Source: CAZGSN01 sp964371655 (GTDB lineage: Bacteria; Desulfobacterota; Binatia; HRBIN30). From it: a stretch of DNA of 64,000 nt. Shown in pieces: positions 54,588 to 63,462 of this stretch. The notes beneath the pieces were generated by a model. The model saw only the letters and a program-made list of their open reading frames with translations. It had not been told where the DNA came from and searched no databases. The stretch covers positions 139,944 to 203,943 of the forward strand of contig CAYJOD010000001.1 of NCBI GenBank assembly GCA_964371655.1, given 5' to 3'. The translations under genes were made by a program, and so were the position numbers. Every line of letters starts with the position of its first letter. Position 1 is the first letter of the stretch.

Positions 54588-55703
54588 ATGCACACCGTGC
54601 GGTTTTTCCCGACCGGCAACGCAGACTGCTGCCTGATCCAACTGGAGAACGGCCGTCGCGCCCTTTTCGATTTCGCAGATATGGGCGATCGAGATGATCC
54701 CGAGGACAAGCGCTGCGACCTAGAGAAGGAGCTTCGCGCCTGTTTGGGTGATGACAAGGAAATCGATGTCGTCGCGTTTACCCATCTGGACACCGACCAT
54801 ACCAAGCGGGCGACAGAAGTCTTCGAACTCGACCACGCGGAAAAGTATCAAGGCGACGATCGCATTCGCATCAAAACCCTTTGGGTTCCAGCCGCAGCTA
54901 TTCTGGAGACTGGCGTCGAAGGGGAGGCCCAGGCGTTGCGCGCGGAGGCCCGGCATCGGCTGATCGAGGGAAAAGGCATCCGTGTCTTTTCCCGCCCCGA
55001 TCAACTCGATCAATTCTTGATCGATCGCGACATCGATCCTGCGACGCGCCGCAATCTCATCAGCGATGCCGGGACGTTGTGCCCCGAGTTTGGTGTCGAA
55101 GCGGACGGCGTCGAATTTTTCGTGCATTCACCCTTCGCCGAGCACTGCGATGGCGAACTGATCGTCCGGAATACCTCAGCGCTGTTCATGCAGGCAACAT
55201 TCAAAGTGCAAGAACGTCTGACTCGCCTGATTCTGTCGGCCGATGTCGAACACGGAATCATCGACGATATCGTCCGGGTGACGCGGTACCACGGGAATGA
55301 CGAGCGGCTGATCTGGGACATCAACAACATCCCCCACCACTGCAGCTATCTCTCCCTCTCCGACGACAAGGGCGACGGGAAGACGGAGCCGGGAGAGCGG
55401 CAGAAGTGGCTCTATGAAACGCAAGGCACGGACTACAGCTTGATCGTGTCGACCAGTTATCCGATTCCGGAAGAAGAGACGATACAGCCGCCGCACAGAG
55501 AAGCCGCCGCGTACTACAAGAGCGTGGCTACCAAGAAGAGAGGTCAATTCGTTGTGACGATGGAACATCCGACGAAGACCAATCCCAAGCCACTCGTCAT
55601 CGAAATCAGCAACAGTGGCTACAGCATCAAGAAGGGCGCCGGCGGATCGGCCTCAGTCCTCAGCAGCGCGGCGCCGCGTGCCGGATGCACGTGCAATCAG
55701 TAA
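54588..55703 (+). CDS. Metallo-beta-lactamase-fold protein of a ubiquitin-like defence module
   Basis: About 371 residues from ATG 54588, behind a very strong GGAGGAAGGA. The MBL signature is FTHLDTDHT (His66, Asp68, Asp70, His71), a variant of HxHxDH with Asp at the second His. It follows GNADCCLIQLENGRRALFDFA, the usual first strand pair of ComEC/Rec2-type MBL folds. Later candidates for metal ligands are Asp in LILSADVEHG and NIPHHCSY. There is no membrane segment. It overlaps the E2-E1-JAMM gene by 19 bases, so the two are translated together. The substrate is unknown: a nuclease, or a hydrolase acting on a conjugate, would both fit. Confidence 0.8.
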   Translation: MHTVRFFPTGNADCCLIQLENGRRALFDFADMGDRDDPEDKRCDLEKELRACLGDDKEIDVVAFTHLDTDHTKRATEVFELDHAEKYQGDDRIRIKTLWVPAAAILETGVEGEAQALRAEARHRLIEGKGIRVFSRPDQLDQFLIDRDIDPATRRNLISDAGTLCPEFGVEADGVEFFVHSPFAEHCDGELIVRNTSALFMQATFKVQERLTRLILSADVEHGIIDDIVRVTRYHGNDERLIWDINNIPHHCSYLSLSDDKGDGKTEPGERQKWLYETQGTDYSLIVSTSYPIPEEETIQPPHREAAAYYKSVATKKRGQFVVTMEHPTKTNPKPLVIEISNSGYSIKKGAGGSASVLSSAAPRAGCTCNQ

Positions 55704-57910
55704 GGTCAGACAGGGCGCGCGCGGTCATTAACTATATCGCGGAGTCGCCCGACCATCCCTATGCGCGCATAGTCGCGGTCACAATCGACGGCGATTATGA
55801 CGTCGTCGACCTCGTCGTCGAGCCTGAGCTCCCCCAGCACCGTGCGGTGGCAATTGTTCCCGAAGAGCCTATCCGGCTTCGATTTCCGATCGACGATCAG
55901 CGGCCCCCGAACGTCCATTCGCGACGCGAGGGATTTCCGTTCGATCAAGTCCACACGAACTATGCGCCCGATTCGGATGGGCTATGCCTCTGCATCTGGG
56001 AGGAGAACTGGAATGAGCTACGTCGTGCGCTCAGTGCGCAGGCGCTTGTGGAACGCATTCGTACCTGGTTTACGCGCATGGCGACCGGCGCCCTTCACCA
56101 GGAAGGCCAGTCGTTAGAACCGCTTCTTCCCGCCTCAGCGCACAGGCTCATCATCCCTCCAGGGCCACCGGCAGAGGACTGGACTATTTCCGGCGCGCAG
56201 CAGCAGGAGGGTCGCTGGACAATCGCAGTGGAGCCCCGTTCCGCCGATTCAAAGGATGTAGAAGGTCTCAGCTTTTCGGTGTTGACGATCCAGTTCGCGC
56301 CGCGCGTACACGGCGCCCTGCATGCGCGACCGCGCTACCTCGAAGAGCTTTGTTCTCTTGCGCAGGTCCTGGGAACTGATCTGATCGCCGCCATGCGCGG
56401 GTGGTTGCTCGGCGTCGACCGTCGCCAGGCGGCTGATACACGCAGCCTACTGCTGATTCTGACAATCCCGAAGCAGAGGGAAACCGGCGAAGCGATCGAA
56501 ACCTGGGAAGTCTTGGCGTTCATGCCGAATGCGAGGTTGTCGCAGCTTGGCGAAGCGTTGGGATGCACCCTTTTCGACCCCCGGACGCGAGTGACGGTTG
56601 CGCGCGTGCCCGCCGGCCAGCCGGCTGATCTCGCCAGTATAGGACTTGATCATTGGAGCGTTATCCGGCGGCTCGACCGGGCCACGGCCCGAGTCTACGC
56701 GGGGTCGACGGCAGAGCACGATTGTCAGCTCGTCGCGATCGGAGCGGGCGCAATCGGCTCCAACGTCGTGGTTGGTACCGTCCGCGCGGGCATCGGCATC
56801 TGGACGATTATCGACAACGACATTGTGCTCCCGCACAACACCGTACGGCAATTTCAGCGCAACAACGCGGTCGGTGTCCCTAAAGCAGTGGCCCTGAAGG
56901 TGGATGCGGAAACGGTTCTCGCCGAGAACGGGACGGCTCACTTTATCTGGGCCGATGTGCTTAACCCTGGGGAAACTGCGGAACAGATCCGAGACAGCAT
57001 GAAGTGCGCAGACCTCGTCGTCGATTTCAGCGCGTCTCCGGCCGTTGTTGGTTTCCTAGGCGACCAGTCTGAGATCCGCCGTGCCGCGAGTTTCTTCTTC
57101 AATCCAGATGGCAGCGATCTTGTGATTCTGGCAGAGGACGGCGCGCGCTCGTTGCGCTTGGATGAGATCGAAGCCCAATATTTTCTCGCTGTGGGCGCGG
57201 ATGGTCGCCTGGCAGGGCACCTGAGAGGGGCACGGCTCGACTTCATTCGATACGCGAACGCGTGTCAGGATCTGACGCGGCCACTACCCCCATGGCAGGT
57301 GCAGACCCTGTCGGGTCTGGGCAGCGGGCAGTTGGTCGCCTTGATTGAAGAGTCGAACGCGCTCGCCAAGGTCTGGCGTCTAGACGTTCAAACTGGTGCG
57401 ATCGTGCCAGCGGAGGTTTCGGTAGCTGCCGTCGAGCGCCGTGTCGTCGATGATTGGCGATTCACAGTATCTGCAGCGGCGCTCCAGTCGATGCGGCGGT
57501 TGCGCGCAGAAGCGGCGCCCAATGAAAGCGGCGGGATTTTGATTGGAACGTTCGACCTTAGCCGGCGCGTGGCGCATGTTGTCGCCGGACTGCCGGCACC
57601 GCCCGATAGCGTGCAAAAGCCAACCTATTTCGTCCGCGGCAGCAAGCATCTCAAGCCGATCGTGGACGCCCTTGCGACCGCCTCGGCTGGCGTCCTGGTG
57701 TATCTGGGCGAATGGCACAGCCATCCCGACAACGCTCGCCCTAGACCTAGTGCCGATGATGAAAAGGTTTACGCCCATCTCGCTCGCCACATCGGTCCCA
57801 CGGGGGCGCCATACCTGATGGCGATCTGTGGTAAGGACGAAACCTGGTTCCGTCTGGGCCGGGAAGATCGCGTGCGAGGCGAGACGGCAATACGCGATGG
57901 CGGCGACTAA
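55685..57910 (+). CDS. Fused E2-E1-JAMM protein (ubiquitin-transfer-like and deubiquitinase-like)
   Basis: 741 residues with three modules in order. (1) N-terminal E2-like fold with HTNYAPDSDGLCLCIWEENW; Cys101 or Cys103 would be the E2-type active Cys. (2) E1/ThiF-like adenylation domain with IGAGAIGSN (Gly353 onward), the Asp-containing strand IDNDIVLPHNTVRQFQRNN and a downstream Lys in VGVPKAVALK. (3) C-terminal JAB/JAMM metalloprotease with Glu614 (NESGGIL) and WHSHPDNARPRPSADD (His678, His680, Asp691), the complete E...HxH(x10)D set. The first two modules parallel CBASS Cap2 and the third Cap3, here in one chain. The E1 transthiolation Cys is not obvious. The gene overlaps both neighbours. 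Confidence 0.87.
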   Translation: MHVQSVRSDRARAVINYIAESPDHPYARIVAVTIDGDYDVVDLVVEPELPQHRAVAIVPEEPIRLRFPIDDQRPPNVHSRREGFPFDQVHTNYAPDSDGLCLCIWEENWNELRRALSAQALVERIRTWFTRMATGALHQEGQSLEPLLPASAHRLIIPPGPPAEDWTISGAQQQEGRWTIAVEPRSADSKDVEGLSFSVLTIQFAPRVHGALHARPRYLEELCSLAQVLGTDLIAAMRGWLLGVDRRQAADTRSLLLILTIPKQRETGEAIETWEVLAFMPNARLSQLGEALGCTLFDPRTRVTVARVPAGQPADLASIGLDHWSVIRRLDRATARVYAGSTAEHDCQLVAIGAGAIGSNVVVGTVRAGIGIWTIIDNDIVLPHNTVRQFQRNNAVGVPKAVALKVDAETVLAENGTAHFIWADVLNPGETAEQIRDSMKCADLVVDFSASPAVVGFLGDQSEIRRAASFFFNPDGSDLVILAEDGARSLRLDEIEAQYFLAVGADGRLAGHLRGARLDFIRYANACQDLTRPLPPWQVQTLSGLGSGQLVALIEESNALAKVWRLDVQTGAIVPAEVSVAAVERRVVDDWRFTVSAAALQSMRRLRAEAAPNESGGILIGTFDLSRRVAHVVAGLPAPPDSVQKPTYFVRGSKHLKPIVDALATASAGVLVYLGEWHSHPDNARPRPSADDEKVYAHLARHIGPTGAPYLMAICGKDETWFRLGREDRVRGETAIRDGGD

Positions 57911-59132
57911 CGACGCACCTGCGGAGCCAGAACGGATTGCCGTCGCACTCTCCGGCGGCGGATCACGTGCGATTGCGTTCCACCTAGGATGTCTAAGGGC
58001 ACTTCATGCCCAGGGCATCCTTGAACATGTTCAGGTAATTTCCGCCGTATCCGGAGGCAGCGTGTTGGCTGCGCTCTACTGTTCCCACAATGGTGATTTC
58101 CCTGCCTTCGAGGCCTCTGTCCGGACGCACCTCGCTCGCGGATTCATAAAGCCCGCGATCAAGACGGTAGCGACCACCCTGGAAGGCTTGAGGGCGCTCC
58201 TCTGCGTCATTCCACTTGCGGCAATCCAGTGTGTGACGTTCCTCGTCAGGCTTGCTCTCCGGCTTCTGCCGAAGTCATTGGCTTTGAAGGCGCGTTGCGA
58301 AGCGTGGATTCGTGAACCGCGGATGCGCCGCTTCGCAAGTCGCACGACCATATTGCGGCGGGTGCTGTCCGATGTTGTGTTCGACAGCAAGACCTTGGTC
58401 GACCTGCGGCGCGATCGACCAAAGCTCATCGTTGTCGCCTGCGAGTTGCGCACGAAATCGGCCTTCTACTTCTCGGCCGGAGGGGTCGGTTCATGGCGGC
58501 TGGGTCAGACCGACCCCCACCATATCGAGATAGCCCATGCCGTCGCTGCCTCGGCAGCGTTTCCAGCCCTCCTGCCCGCGCTGGACGAGTACCTCACGTT
58601 CAATCAGAAGGGCCAGTCTCGACGGTGCCGCGTTATTCTCACCGACGGCGGCGTGTACGACAATCTAGGCTTGGCACCGCTGTGGCCTGACCGCGATCCG
58701 TCCGTCAGCCTGCATACCGACAAGTTCGACACGATCATTGCGTGTCGTGCTGGCTACAGTCTCGAGGAGTCCCCCGCACCGGCATTCTGGCCCTCCCGCA
58801 TGATGGCCGTCATCGAAGCCATCCACGCGCGTTCCCAGAATTTCGCGATGAACCGCCTTTTCGATTTGAAGAAAGCCGGCGCATTGAAGGGCTTTATCAT
58901 TCCGTATCTCGGCCAAGCCGACGAAAGGCTGGCCTGTCCTCCCGCTGATCTCGTGACGAGGGAGGCCACGGCGGCGTATCCGACAGATTTTTCCGCCATG
59001 CCCGCCGAATGGATTGAACGACTCTCTAGGCGCGGAGAACAACTCACGGTGGCGCTCCTAGAGGAGCATCTACCGCACCTCACCAAGAGAGTTCGTGAAG
59101 CAACTACGCGGCGCGTGAGCCCAACGGTCTAG
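57897..59132 (+). CDS. Patatin-like phospholipase, likely effector
   Basis: About 411 residues from ATG 57897, overlapping the E2-E1-JAMM stop by 14 bases. The oxyanion region is LSGGGSRAIAFHLGCLRAL (residues 18-36). The nucleophile is Ser52 in ISAVSGGSV, and the partner Asp is near 250 in LTDGGVYDN. The Ser-Asp dyad of patatin/cPLA2-like lipases is therefore complete. A hydrophobic segment near 95-120 (LLCVIPLAAIQCVTFLVRLAL) could insert into membrane. Patatin lipases (CapV) are membrane-degrading effectors in some CBASS systems. Here no cyclase is present, so the trigger would have to differ. The operon ends here against a convergent gene. Confidence 0.88.
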   Translation: MAATNDAPAEPERIAVALSGGGSRAIAFHLGCLRALHAQGILEHVQVISAVSGGSVLAALYCSHNGDFPAFEASVRTHLARGFIKPAIKTVATTLEGLRALLCVIPLAAIQCVTFLVRLALRLLPKSLALKARCEAWIREPRMRRFASRTTILRRVLSDVVFDSKTLVDLRRDRPKLIVVACELRTKSAFYFSAGGVGSWRLGQTDPHHIEIAHAVAASAAFPALLPALDEYLTFNQKGQSRRCRVILTDGGVYDNLGLAPLWPDRDPSVSLHTDKFDTIIACRAGYSLEESPAPAFWPSRMMAVIEAIHARSQNFAMNRLFDLKKAGALKGFIIPYLGQADERLACPPADLVTREATAAYPTDFSAMPAEWIERLSRRGEQLTVALLEEHLPHLTKRVREATTRRVSPTV

Positions 59133-59197
59133 TCCCTCGTGGACGCGATGGCATGCCTCGCAATTCAGTGCGTGCGATCTGCCGGTGCCTCCAATTG

Positions 59198-59212
59198 GAC
59201 GCTTCGTGCGTC
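59198..59212. terminator. Small hairpin between convergent genes
   Basis: GACGC-TTCGT-GCGTC forms a 5-bp stem in the 108-base gap between the patatin gene and the Argonaute gene. It is a weak candidate bidirectional terminator without a U tract. Confidence 0.25.
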
Positions 59213-59240
59213 TAGAGAAAGCCGAGCGAAGCGTTCTCCG

Positions 59241-60797
59241 TCAAATGTAAAACTTAAATGGAAGGCGCGGCTCAGACTGTACGGGTGCAGACACCAAGAT
59301 GTCACCGATGGCATCCGCGAAGCGAATGGTGACCGGCTTGCGATCATTGAAGAGACACGTATTGAAGTTGATTTTGGTGAGCGCCATCACATCCCCGAGC
59401 ACCGTCTCCAAGGCTGCTTCACCCCGACGAACGGTCACGTGCAGCGGGTTCGGCGTATCAGGTCCCATATACGTATCGAGCCGCGGCACGTAGCCCGATG
59501 TCCACAAGAAGGCGGAGCGTTCGTTCAGAAGCATCGCCGTGCCCCGAATCGTTGGGTAGCTACCGGGTCTGAACAGCTTCAGCTGATCCCAGCCGTCCGA
59601 GATCTGCACACCCACGACATTCGTGCGCTTGCCGCGGCAAGCGGCCTGAAATCCCTGCCACTCTTCATCGCTGAACCAGGACTTCGCATGGATGAAGAGT
59701 TCGGCCGGGTCGTCGGGATGCCGGGAGCGGTACTCGTCCAGAACGGTGCTGACGAGATTCTCGGCAGCCTCCCTGTCGAGGTGGAACTGCTTGGTATCAG
59801 GCTGATACCACGGGCCGAGCGCCCCACGGAACACCACGCCCTCACCGTCAGATAGGAACATTTGTGCCGCGCAACAGGCGTGTCGCGCGTCCGCGCCTTC
59901 TTGGGGCTGCTCCTTGTAGACCAGCCCCACGTAACAAACGCCGGGACGCACGTCCGCGAGCTGCCATGGCCGACCGCCGCTCTTGTAATAGGACGTGGTG
60001 CAAAGCTTCCACGCAATCGTCGCCGGGTCCTCGACGCGCCGTTTCAATTGCAGATTGGACTTTAGGAACTCGTGCGGTGTCAGAGTCGTCTCACGCACAA
60101 TCTGCGTGACGATCTGATGATCCAGCAGCCGCGCCTTCATCTGCCGGCGGAAGTTCTTATGGTACTTGTAGACTTCGGCGTCGGCCTCCGCCTCTTCCTG
60201 GCCGAACAGCAGAGGCTGCGTCGCCAGTTCCGCCGCTGCCTTTTCGCCGAGAGTGACCTTGCCACGTACGCGGTCGCCAACCGGGACGGTCGAGCGCGGC
60301 CGGCCGAGTTCGTAGATGAACTCGGGAATAACCACGTACCAAAAGGCGGGTGGATCTTCGTCCCGCTTCCGCTCAGCGACGAGCCGATCGACAAACACAT
60401 CCACCGTCGTCTTAATCGCTTCGTGACGGTTCGCGATACGCATGCACCGCAGCAAGTCCTGCTCGTCGATATCGACAATCGTCCGGGCAGGAGCGGCCGA
60501 CCAGGACGCGGCGAAAGCCTGGCTGAAGCCTGGAAAGGCAACATGGTGCGCTTCAATCTGCTTCGACATACGCCCCGGCGGCGGCACATCGATAAAATCC
60601 GAGACCTGGCCTGCCCACTCCGTGAACCGCCTCAGCGACTCCGGCGTGCCGATGACGCCGTATCGAACCTGACGCAACGTTGCAGCGGCGTCGATCGGGC
60701 CGAACAAGTACAGCCCGTCGCGCGGGTAGGCGGCCTTCTGCCCAAAGCGGAATTCGAGCTGCGGCTCGTCCAGATGGATGATGTGAGGCTTGGCCAT
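59241..60797 (-). CDS. Short prokaryotic Argonaute (MID-PIWI), SPARTA subunit
   Basis: 518 residues, start ATG 60797, three bases after the TIR-APAZ stop. Argonaute MID-PIWI features: LCTTSYYKSGGRPWQLADVR opening the PIWI domain, CYVGLVYK where active Argonautes have an Asp-containing strand, and the C-terminal PNPLHVTVRRG with ALTKINFNTCLFNDRKPVTI. N and PAZ domains are lacking, as in short pAgos. The PIWI catalytic Asp appears missing (GLVY), so it should bind guide and target without cutting. It is expected to pair with the upstream TIR-APAZ protein to form SPARTA. Confidence 0.85.
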   Translation of the reverse strand: MAKPHIIHLDEPQLEFRFGQKAAYPRDGLYLFGPIDAAATLRQVRYGVIGTPESLRRFTEWAGQVSDFIDVPPPGRMSKQIEAHHVAFPGFSQAFAASWSAAPARTIVDIDEQDLLRCMRIANRHEAIKTTVDVFVDRLVAERKRDEDPPAFWYVVIPEFIYELGRPRSTVPVGDRVRGKVTLGEKAAAELATQPLLFGQEEAEADAEVYKYHKNFRRQMKARLLDHQIVTQIVRETTLTPHEFLKSNLQLKRRVEDPATIAWKLCTTSYYKSGGRPWQLADVRPGVCYVGLVYKEQPQEGADARHACCAAQMFLSDGEGVVFRGALGPWYQPDTKQFHLDREAAENLVSTVLDEYRSRHPDDPAELFIHAKSWFSDEEWQGFQAACRGKRTNVVGVQISDGWDQLKLFRPGSYPTIRGTAMLLNERSAFLWTSGYVPRLDTYMGPDTPNPLHVTVRRGEAALETVLGDVMALTKINFNTCLFNDRKPVTIRFADAIGDILVSAPVQSEPRLPFKFYI

Positions 60798-60800
60798 ATC

Positions 60801-62240
60801 TCAATGATCCCCGTCGCCCTCGCCGTCGCCTTCCCATTCATCCCATTCGTCAGCTTCGACATCCGGATCATCATCGTCGGGAGGTTCTTCCCCAGCATGT
60901 AACGTGCTGACGGGACATGAGAACGCCACTGCGGGAACAGCCAGAGTCAGGCTCTGCCGATGCGACACCTGGAGCGAGATTTCTGTCTTGCCATCCGCGA
61001 TCCACCACAAGAGCGCCATCAGCATGTCGCGCCACCGCGCATTCCGCCAGGACTTTGCGAACGACCGACGAAGTTTGTGCATGCGCTTGACGTCCCCAAG
61101 CGCATCAAGGCCGTTGTCGGAGAAGATCAACCGAGCTGACAATCGCAAGTGACGAACGGGGAATGTTCTGATCTCTCCATTCAGCCCGTAATGCCAATGC
61201 ACTCCGCGTTTTCCTGACTGGCCGATGATTTGTCTGCGCCCTTTATGGCGCGGCCAATCGAACGGAATCGTCGCGAGCGGCGCCGTTCGGATGTTCCCCC
61301 ACCAGGTAAGCCGACCATTGGCTCCTTCGTAACTCGTCAAACGACGATTGCGCAGAAAGTCGTCAAACGCCTGGTTCCCGAGATCGGAGAATTGTCTTCT
61401 GGCAACGCCCGGCTCAATCTGCAGCTGCTTCCAGCCCTTGCTCAGAAAGATGGTGGACTTCACGCTGTGAACGACACGTGCCGGCACGTGATCAGAAATG
61501 AAACCGCGGCGGTCTGGGCTCGCAAAGGTAACGACGCCCGCGCCGAACGGAACGACCGGCCACCGGTGCAAAGTCCTGTCCTGAAAACGATCGAGCGAAA
61601 ATCCTGAGCGCGGCTCGCAGTAACGAACGAACGCCGGTGCTTTACGAAACAGGAGCCAGTTCGAAACCAAGCGCTCCGGCTGTTTCACCAGTCGCGTCGC
61701 GCCGACGCTCTGCGCCGTGAGCCAGGCGGTCATCGGTCGGTTGGGTTTGCGCGGAATCTTGTGCACATTGACCAAGAGTTCGATCAATTCTGTAAACCCG
61801 GCCGCCCAGCTCTCCTTGAAATCAACGTATTGCGCTTGCGCGATCCGGAAGTGAGGCTCGTATTCCTCAAGGCGGAGAGGGATGATGAACTCGGGATCAC
61901 TCAGCTGCTTCCCCAGCTGAGCGCCAATCTCGATTTCATTGCGGACGCCCTGCTTGTCGAGCGCGGCGGGCGTGCAAGCCACGAGCATTTTGATCGATTT
62001 GTGACGCAGCGCGGTTTCCAGATCTCGCGCCCAGTCAGCGCCCCCGCGCAGGTTCATCACATCCGCCCAGACTGCGAAGCCCATCGCAGCCAGCTTCGCA
62101 CCCAGCCAGCGCGCGAACGCGTTCGACTCCGGATTCGCGTGCGAGATAAATACCGCTTCCCTTGTCCCGCCGTCCTTCACGTACTCCGCACCATCCCGCG
62201 CCTTTGTAGCAGAAATGCCGCCATAGTCCGCAGTCGCCAT
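60801..62240 (-). CDS. TIR-APAZ protein, NADase effector of SPARTA
   Basis: About 479 residues from ATG 62240; an upstream in-frame extension of 34 codons looks non-coding. The N-terminal TIR domain (about 25-160) has EAVFISHANPESNAFARWL, AVWAD and the probable catalytic Glu in DWARDLETALR. The C-terminal half is an APAZ region that stands in for the missing N-PAZ part of the Argonaute. It ends in a highly acidic tail (DDDDPDVEADEWDEWEGDGE). In characterised SPARTA systems, guide-directed target sensing activates TIR NAD(P) hydrolysis and kills the cell. The two genes form one operon on the minus strand. Confidence 0.87.
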   Translation of the reverse strand: MATADYGGISATKARDGAEYVKDGGTREAVFISHANPESNAFARWLGAKLAAMGFAVWADVMNLRGGADWARDLETALRHKSIKMLVACTPAALDKQGVRNEIEIGAQLGKQLSDPEFIIPLRLEEYEPHFRIAQAQYVDFKESWAAGFTELIELLVNVHKIPRKPNRPMTAWLTAQSVGATRLVKQPERLVSNWLLFRKAPAFVRYCEPRSGFSLDRFQDRTLHRWPVVPFGAGVVTFASPDRRGFISDHVPARVVHSVKSTIFLSKGWKQLQIEPGVARRQFSDLGNQAFDDFLRNRRLTSYEGANGRLTWWGNIRTAPLATIPFDWPRHKGRRQIIGQSGKRGVHWHYGLNGEIRTFPVRHLRLSARLIFSDNGLDALGDVKRMHKLRRSFAKSWRNARWRDMLMALLWWIADGKTEISLQVSHRQSLTLAVPAVAFSCPVSTLHAGEEPPDDDDPDVEADEWDEWEGDGEGDGDH

Positions 62241-62477
62241 GCGCGGCTCAGTTATCGCGCGGCGCGTACAGCAATCTCTTCTCTCTTCCGGTTTCCTCCG
62301 ACCTTCGCCGCAATGACCTGACAGGGCGCGCGGGCCGGTCAACGGCCTGCCCGATCCATTCGCCCGGCCTTCGCCGGCCTCCCGTGTTGCCCGTTCCCCT
62401 CGCGGTGACCGTTCCGCTTGTCCGCCCCGTCAATGGTTCAGGCGTAGTCGAAGAAAACCCAAACGAAGGAGAAAGCT

Positions 62478-63005
62478 ATGAATACTTACACTGTCCTGTT
62501 CGCCGAAGACGTCCCGCACTACGGCTCTGCACAAGTCACTGCGGCCTCTGCCGCGGAAGCTCTTGAAGCTGCGCGCCACCTGGACACCAGCGACCACTGC
62601 ACGGAGCCGAACTGGAACGGCGCCGTCTGCCGGCGCATCGTTCACATTGAGACCGAGGAGGGGACCATCGTCGCCGAGGACATCGCCCTTGACGGCTGCT
62701 TTCTCCGTTACGGTGGCCAACCTGACCGCCTTCTTTGCGACGTCGCTCCGAGGCTCATCGATGCTCTCACAAGGATCGCCGCAATCCCCCTGTGGGGCGA
62801 CCCGATCGCCGACGACCACCTGAAGTCCGAGCTTCTCGACGGGGGCGAGTATGATCTGGAGCTGGATCAGTTCGAACCGAGCGCCGACACGGAGAGTGCT
62901 TATCTCCGGGACGCGGTCGAGATTGCTCGCGCCGCGCTCGCGGAAATGCGCGGAGCCACGGCCAGCGCTGCCTCCGCCCCTCAGGCGGAAGGAACGAACC
63001 CCTGA
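62478..63005 (+). CDS. Small acidic conserved-looking protein of a mobile element
   Basis: 175 residues from ATG 62478 with AAGGAG 9 bases upstream. The N-terminus (MNTYTVLFAEDVPHYGSAQV) with alternating sheet and helix, and then a helical acidic half, shows no catalytic motif. Proteins of this style accompany radC-like genes in proteobacterial islands, which is what follows here. Function unknown. Confidence 0.65.
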   Translation: MNTYTVLFAEDVPHYGSAQVTAASAAEALEAARHLDTSDHCTEPNWNGAVCRRIVHIETEEGTIVAEDIALDGCFLRYGGQPDRLLCDVAPRLIDALTRIAAIPLWGDPIADDHLKSELLDGGEYDLELDQFEPSADTESAYLRDAVEIARAALAEMRGATASAASAPQAEGTNP

Positions 63006-63462
63006 ACGCCTCCAGCGAATTAACACCTCCGCTGCCCCGATCGCGGCGAACCGATGCGATCGATATGCCACCACCGTTGTGTCCGGCGTTGCTCCGGCGG
63101 GACCGACGTCAAGCTCTCGAACAACGACTATTCCCGCATGACGCGAGGACTCGCCAATCTGCCGCGCCAGCACCGGCCGACTCCGGTCCATGTGTGGCAC
63201 CTTCACCGGAATGCGCAGGGAACCATCAGCCCTTAGCCGCTCCCCGTTTCTCCATCGTCGTCCTGAACGCTCCTCCGTTTCGGCTTTGACCGCCGTCGCC
63301 CCAGGGCCGCGCCAGCTGAAAAGACGCTGATCACGCCCCTGAATTCGGCGCCTTTTGGCGGCCTCCGCCTCACTCCTCCGCTGCCTTTCTCCTCGAAAGA
63401 TCGGGTCGCTCTCCAGCCTCGGTGAGAGAGCGAACACCGACTTTCAAAAAGGAGAAAGGGAA
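63006..63462. other. Gap before the radC-like gene, no gene recognised
   Basis: About 450 bases. Small open frames on both strands lack ribosome binding sites and look like chance. The end (63440-63462) is the leader of the radC-like gene with AAGGAG. Confidence 0.5.

Noticed and set aside
54588..59132. Calling the module type II CBASS
   Set aside because: Cap2/Cap3-like domains and a CapV-like patatin are present, but no CD-NTase nucleotidyltransferase is encoded anywhere in the defence region.
59139..60902. Long open frames on the plus strand opposite the Argonaute gene
   Set aside because: They are antisense to a clear short Argonaute, lack family motifs and have the composition of GC-rich shadow frames.
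60801..62342. Longer start of TIR-APAZ at 62342
   Set aside because: The 34 extra residues are Arg/Gly/Cys-rich without TIR similarity; ATG 62240 precedes the domain closely.
62430..63437. A 335-codon minus-strand open frame across the gap before radC
   Set aside because: It is antisense to the 62478 gene, which has a good ribosome binding site, and its translation is Arg-rich and unlike any family I know.
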